Position numbers and translations under genes: made by a program. A stretch of DNA of 33,698 nucleotides from assembly GCA_002238425.1 (NCBI GenBank), contig MPMJ01000033.1, positions 1 to 33,698 on the forward strand, read 5' to 3'. Positions 30,818 to 33,698 of the stretch are shown piece by piece; position 1 is the stretch's first letter, and the number at the start of each line of letters is the position of its first letter. The notes under the pieces were generated by a model that searched no databases, was not told the origin of the DNA, and worked only from the letters and a program-made list of their open reading frames with translations. Source of the DNA: SAR202 cluster bacterium bin16 (GTDB lineage: Bacteria > Chloroflexota > Dehalococcoidia > Lucifugimonadales > Australimonadaceae).

Positions 30818-31726
30818 TCACAAACTCGACGCGAACAACCCCGCCGCGAGCGCAAGGCCGGTCAAACCGTGCAGCTTTCCGCTGCGCACGAGCAAACGGT
30901 TCATCGCGGGACGCTCATCCGCTGCGAACAGCGCCCGCGCCGCCCCCACGGCCCACGGCAGCGGCGCGAGCCCCAGCAGCGCCCAGGGGCTCACCGCCCC
31001 GCCGAGCGCAGCGCCCGCGATGCTCACGTACGCCCCCGCCAGGAGCGCCGCGTACGTCCACGTCGCCACCCGCGCTCCGGCGGCGGTGGCGAGGCTCCGC
31101 TTGCCCGCCTCCCGGTCCTCCTCCACGTCGCGGATGTTGTTCACGACGAGGATGGCCGTGACGATGAAGGCGACCGGCAGTGAGACGTAGAACGACGCCC
31201 ACGTGAGCGCCTCCTGCTGCACGTAGTACGACGCCATCACCATGAGCGGACCCATGAACACGAACACCACCGGCTCGCCGAGCCCCAGCGCCCCCAGTGG
31301 CTTCGGCCCGCCCGCGTACAGGTACGCCACCGCGATGCTCGCCAGCCCGACGGCGAGTATCGGCCAGCCCACGTGCGCGACGATGATCAGCCCGGCAACA
31401 GTGCCATAGCTGAACGCCCCCACCATCCCCAGCGCCACGGCCCGCTCCGAGAGCAGCCCGCGCTGGATGACCTTGTGCGGCGCGAGGAACTTCCCCTCGC
31501 TGCCGGACTTCCGGTGGTCCGAGTACTCGTCCGTAAGGTTCGTGCCGATCTGGATGGCGATCGACCCCGTCAGCGCCAGCGCAAACAACAGCCAGTTCAG
31601 GGCCTCCACGGTAGCCGCAAGCGCTGTCCCGACCAGCACCGGCGCGATTGACGCCGACAGCGAGAACGGTCGCGTCGCCCAGAACCACGAGACGAGCTTC
31701 GATTGCGGGGCGGGAGTGGTGGTCAT
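30818..31726 (-). CDS. menA: 1,4-dihydroxy-2-naphthoate prenyltransferase (MenA-like)
   Basis: This 302-residue UbiA-superfamily membrane protein attaches a polyprenyl chain to 1,4-dihydroxy-2-naphthoate, giving demethylmenaquinone. The first Asp-rich motif reads NLTDEYSDHRKSGSE (residues 63-77), slightly changed from the usual NDYxDxxxGxD. The second is NNIRDVEEDREAGKRSLA near residue 190, which is characteristic of MenA. Several hydrophobic helices cover the rest. The frame extends upstream into the neighbouring toxin gene, but ATG 31726 (MTTTPAPQSKL) starts the conserved part. No clear ribosome binding site is seen. It is 19 nt downstream of a PIN toxin gene and probably shares its message. 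menB lies upstream of that. Confidence 0.9.
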   Translation of the reverse strand: MTTTPAPQSKLVSWFWATRPFSLSASIAPVLVGTALAATVEALNWLLFALALTGSIAIQIGTNLTDEYSDHRKSGSEGKFLAPHKVIQRGLLSERAVALGMVGAFSYGTVAGLIIVAHVGWPILAVGLASIAVAYLYAGGPKPLGALGLGEPVVFVFMGPLMVMASYYVQQEALTWASFYVSLPVAFIVTAILVVNNIRDVEEDREAGKRSLATAAGARVATWTYAALLAGAYVSIAGAALGGAVSPWALLGLAPLPWAVGAARALFAADERPAMNRLLVRSGKLHGLTGLALAAGLFASSL

Positions 31727-31745
31727 GGCAGTGCCTGTTGCCGGG

Positions 31746-32147
31746 CTACCCTGGCAAGGGAGGCAGGCCTTCAGCAGCAGCGGCCCGCGCCAAGGCTGTA
31801 TCCAGCGTAACGAGAGACGCGCTGCGCCTGCAAGCAAGCTCCAAGTAGACAGCATCGTAGAACGAGAGCCTGTGGGTGCGGGCGAGAGTGTAGGCCGAAG
31901 CCAGGTCGGGGGACTCGTCCGTGTCGATGGGCAACCCTTGCAGTGCGTCGAGACCGGTGGCTGCTTGAGCGGCCGATAGCCGCCCCCGACGCTCTGCAAC
32001 CAGGAGAACGTTGCGTATCTCCAGGTGCCAGAGTTGCGGCACTACCGCTCCGTCCTCCACTAGCTGCGACAAGCCCTGTCCGGCCTGCTCCTCTTCGTTG
32101 AGGAGCCACGCGACTGTGACCGAGGCGTCAACGACGAAAGCGGTCAC
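31746..32147 (-). CDS. vapC: VapC-like PIN-domain toxin
   Basis: This 133-residue PIN protein has the full set of acidic residues: Asp in TAFVVDASVTVAWLL, Glu in WHLEIRNVLLVAERRG, Asp in RLSFYDAVYLELA, and Asp in LVTLDTALARAA. The start is GTG 32147, overlapping the antitoxin stop as GTGA, even though the frame is open to 32210. The conserved fold begins right after this GTG. It is a canonical VapC-type RNase. The module lies between menB and menA on the same strand. Confidence 0.9.
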   Translation of the reverse strand: MTAFVVDASVTVAWLLNEEEQAGQGLSQLVEDGAVVPQLWHLEIRNVLLVAERRGRLSAAQAATGLDALQGLPIDTDESPDLASAYTLARTHRLSFYDAVYLELACRRSASLVTLDTALARAAAAEGLPPLPG

Positions 32148-32395
32148 CGGGAGTGACCCTCGTGCCGTGCGGCGAGGATCTCCTCGCGTGTCATCGTCGC
32201 GCCTTGCCACTCATTGCGCCGCCGCAGGAACTGGTCGACAGCCTGCTGACGTTCCGTGCGTTCGCGGGCATGAGCAGGAACTATGTGGGCGACGGCCTTG
32301 CCGTGGCGCGTGATGACAACCGTTTCGCCGCGTTCCACGGTGCGCAGTAATTCGGCGAAGCGGGCTTTTGCCTCGGTCGACTGTATCTGTTGCAT
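32144..32395 (-). CDS. Phd/YefM-family antitoxin
   Basis: This 83-residue antitoxin starts MQQIQSTEAKARFAELLRTV and contains GETVVITRHGKAVAHIVP, the classic Phd/YefM core that forms the DNA-binding dimer. The charged C-terminal tail should bind and block the downstream PIN toxin. An earlier ATG at 32413 is in frame, but it lies within the operator palindrome and only about 8 nt from the expected transcription start, so 32395 is more likely. The pairing of a Phd-type antitoxin with a PIN toxin is common. Confidence 0.86.
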   Translation of the reverse strand: MQQIQSTEAKARFAELLRTVERGETVVITRHGKAVAHIVPAHARERTERQQAVDQFLRRRNEWQGATMTREEILAARHEGHSR

Positions 32396-32407
32396 AGTTT
32401 TCCGACC

Positions 32408-32455
32408 GGTCATTATGACCGCTTGATATTATGTCAGGGAGTGCGCCGAGGTCAA
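32408..32455 (-). promoter_or_regulatory. Promoter and palindromic operator of the Phd/PIN module
   Basis: On the minus strand TTGACC (32455 to 32450) and CATAAT (32433 to 32428), with 16-nt spacing, match sigma-70 boxes at 5 of 6 bases each. Just downstream GGTCATTATGACC (32408-32420) is a perfect 13-nt palindrome, a likely Phd-family operator over the start of transcription. The module can thus be expressed apart from menB. Confidence 0.68.
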
Positions 32456-32468
32456 CAAGTGCTGAACC

Positions 32469-33266
32469 TCACCAGCTCTGTTTGCGGTACGCGCTGAAGT
32501 CCGGCGGGCGCTTCTCGTTGAAGGCGCGCACGCCCTCTTCCGCCTCGTCCGTGTTGTAGAACATCTGCACCGCGCCGTGCGCCATCTGCTGCAGGCCGTA
32601 CGCCCAGTCCGTGTCCTGGTTGAACGATGCCTTCAGGAACCGCAGCGCTGTCGGGCTCATCTCCAGCATGCGCTCCGCCCACTCACGCGCTTCCGCCATC
32701 AGCTGCCCCTGCGGCACCACCTTATTCACCAGCCCCATCTCCAGCGCTTCCTGCGCCGGGTACTGGCGGCAGAGGTACCAGATCTCCCGCGCCTTCTTCT
32801 CGCCAACTATGCGCGCGAGGAACACGGTCCCGAACCCGGCGTCGAAGCTCCCCACGCGCGGACCCGTCTGCCCGAATATCGCGTTCTCCGAGGCCAGCGA
32901 GAGGTCGCAGATGACGTGCAGCACGTGCCCGCCGCCGATGGCGAACCCGTTGACCGCCGCGATGACCGGCTTGGGGATCATGCGGATGACGGTGTGCAGC
33001 TCGGTGATGCGCAGCTTCGTGTGCCCCGTGCCGTCTTGGTAGCCGTCCTTCCCGCGCACCTTCTGGTCGCCGCCGCTGGAGAACGCCTTGTCGCCCGCAC
33101 CCGTCAGGATCACGACCCCGACGTCGTCGTCCTCCCACGCGTCCTGGAACGCCGCGATCATCTCGTCGACCGTCAGCGGACGGAACGCGTTGCGCACCTG
33201 CGGACGGTTCATCGTGATGGTCGCGATGCCGCCATTCTTCTCGTAGAGGATGTCCATGTACGTCAT
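32469..33266 (-). CDS. menB: 1,4-dihydroxy-2-naphthoyl-CoA synthase
   Basis: This 265-residue crotonase-fold enzyme cyclises o-succinylbenzoyl-CoA to 1,4-dihydroxy-2-naphthoyl-CoA in menaquinone synthesis. MenB hallmarks are all present: [73 protein letters not shown] and a C-terminal KRPPDFSAY. The Gly in QTGP, where other MenB proteins have Asp, marks the bicarbonate-dependent type I form. ATG 33266 is used, though an ATG three codons later is possible, and no clear ribosome binding site is visible. It heads a minus-strand run leading through the Phd/PIN pair to menA. Confidence 0.95.
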   Translation of the reverse strand: MTYMDILYEKNGGIATITMNRPQVRNAFRPLTVDEMIAAFQDAWEDDDVGVVILTGAGDKAFSSGGDQKVRGKDGYQDGTGHTKLRITELHTVIRMIPKPVIAAVNGFAIGGGHVLHVICDLSLASENAIFGQTGPRVGSFDAGFGTVFLARIVGEKKAREIWYLCRQYPAQEALEMGLVNKVVPQGQLMAEAREWAERMLEMSPTALRFLKASFNQDTDWAYGLQQMAHGAVQMFYNTDEAEEGVRAFNEKRPPDFSAYRKQSW

Positions 33267-33376
33267 GCGGGCAGTTTACGCGCCCCGCCCCGCACGGCAA
33301 CAGAGCGCGTCCCCGTGGAGGATATGGCGACTGTCATTTCGAGCGAAGCCGAGAAATCTCGCAGCCCTGTCCCGTC

Positions 33377-33396
33377 ATTCCCGCACAGGCGGGAAT
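33377..33396. repeat. ATTCCCGC hairpin repeat
   Basis: ATTCCCGC (33377-33384), loop ACAG, GCGGGAAT (33389-33396) is a perfect 8-bp stem. It closely resembles widespread intergenic repeats such as the Neisseria dRS3-type ATTCCC-N8-GGGAAT element. It follows a GTCATTTCGAGCGAAGCC element often seen with it in environmental genomes. Confidence 0.68.
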
Positions 33397-33481
33397 CCAG
33401 GGTGCGCGGGCAGCGCACGTGGTGGGGTCGGGCTGGGAGGGGCGCGTTAGTCCCCTCGCCTCGTACTGGAGGAAGGACCGC

Positions 33482-33498
33482 ATGGGCGTGAACCGGTG
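33482..33498 (+). repeat. Dispersed repeat copy shared with 16623-16639
   Basis: ATGGGCGTGAACCGGTG here matches ATGGGGGTGAACCGGTG at 16623-16639 with one difference. Both lie in intergenic DNA near G-rich stretches. Confidence 0.55.
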
Positions 33499-33553
33499 TT
33501 GGGGGGGTGTGGATGGATTGCCCGGTGTAGGGGCATCCCTTGTGGGTGCCCTT

Positions 33554-33584
33554 CCCCCCCCCCCCCCCCCGCCCCCCCCCCCCC
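33554..33584 (+). repeat. Paired poly-C tracts (17 and 13) between genes
   Basis: Seventeen C residues (33554-33570), one G, then thirteen C (33572-33584). They lie outside genes, showing that long C-tracts in this genome are not confined to the giant surface-protein gene. Confidence 0.75.
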
Positions 33585-33620
33585 GCCTTCCGGCGGCAGG
33601 CGCCCCCCCCGCCTGCCGTA

Positions 33621-33642
33621 GGGGCGGTTCGCGAACCGCCCC
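33621..33642. repeat. Perfect 22-nt palindrome
   Basis: GGGGCGGTTCG (33621-33631) is directly followed by its exact reverse complement CGAACCGCCCC (33632-33642). It is a loopless palindrome of the kind repeated between genes in many environmental bacteria. Confidence 0.72.
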
Positions 33643-33679
33643 CCTCTCCCCCCCGGGAGAGGGCAACGCGCTTGCGCGT
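33642..33679. repeat. Double hairpin repeat unit
   Basis: CCCTCTCCC (33642-33650) pairs with GGGAGAGGG (33655-33663). This is followed at once by ACGCGC-TT-GCGCGT (33666-33679). Together they make a compound palindromic unit overlapping the preceding palindrome by one base. Confidence 0.65.
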
Positions 33680-33698
33680 CGGGTGAGGGGCGCGCGGT

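Larger units (their letters stand above)
33267..33698. other. Gene-free tail packed with palindromic repeats and C-tracts
   Basis: These 432 nt hold no convincing gene; the open frames across them are repeat translations. In order they contain a GTCATTTCGAGCGAAGCC-type element, an ATTCCCGC hairpin, a motif shared with 16623-16639, a GGGGCATCCC/GGGTGCCC hairpin, C-runs of 17 and 13, a perfect 22-nt palindrome, and a CCCTCTCCC/GGGAGAGGG hairpin. The menB promoter should lie at the left edge, but I cannot identify it. Confidence 0.7.

Noticed and set aside
33334..33666. Minus-strand frame of 110 codons in the terminal gap
   Set aside because: It translates poly-C tracts and palindromic repeats into Gly/Arg/Pro strings and has no credible start signal.

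Overview
The window is a GC-rich, densely packed bacterial segment with no rRNA, tRNA, CRISPR array, transposase or phage gene that I can see. Several traits suggest a member of the Chloroflexota, perhaps Dehalococcoidia or SAR202-like: lipoproteins with long Thr-Pro linkers, GLUG-repeat surface proteins, menaquinone genes, a molybdenum-hydroxylase operon, and many short palindromic repeats between genes. This placement is inference from gene content, not from a marker gene.

Layout, left to right. (1) 1-2210: a 5'-truncated YihY/BrkB membrane-protein remnant, then an NCS2 nucleobase permease carrying a C-terminal RsbW-like domain, whose true start is probably a CTG upstream of the first ATG. 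(2) 2316-7017, plus strand: NAD-dependent formate dehydrogenase, zinc alcohol dehydrogenase, a VOC protein, an RHH/PIN toxin-antitoxin pair behind a large palindrome, and an ornithine cyclodeaminase-family protein. (3) 7072-15178, minus strand: an operon read coxS-coxL-coxM-coxD-coxE followed by a fused TctA-TctB carboxylate transporter. The large subunit has AYRGAGR, not the AYxCSFR signature of true CO dehydrogenase, so the substrate is open. CoxG-like and crotonase-family genes diverge from it (15359-16592). (4) 16683-18753: a small membrane protein overlapping tail-to-tail with a NarL-type response regulator and its histidine kinase. (5) 19114-27644: an envelope-protein island. One lipoprotein ends in half of an amino-acid binding protein. 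Next comes what looks like a single giant surface protein of more than 2,000 residues, broken into three reading frames at two poly-C tracts lying in Pro/Thr linkers. (6) 27708-33266, minus strand: menB, a Phd/PIN module, menA, two tandem RHH antitoxins with one PIN toxin, and a large VWA protein. (7) 33267-33698: no gene, but a cluster of different palindromic repeats and C-tracts.

How the genes may work together. FDH, the alcohol dehydrogenase and the Mo-hydroxylase are oxidative enzymes feeding NADH or electrons toward a menaquinone-based chain, for which menA and menB are present. The TctAB permease and NCS2 permease would import carboxylates and nucleobases. The two-component system and the surface-protein island look like an environment-facing module. 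The strongest candidates for something new are the poly-C-interrupted giant surface protein, the recycled signal-peptide cassette and chimeric lipoprotein beside it, and the three toxin-antitoxin modules, each with its own palindromic control site and one sitting between menB and menA.
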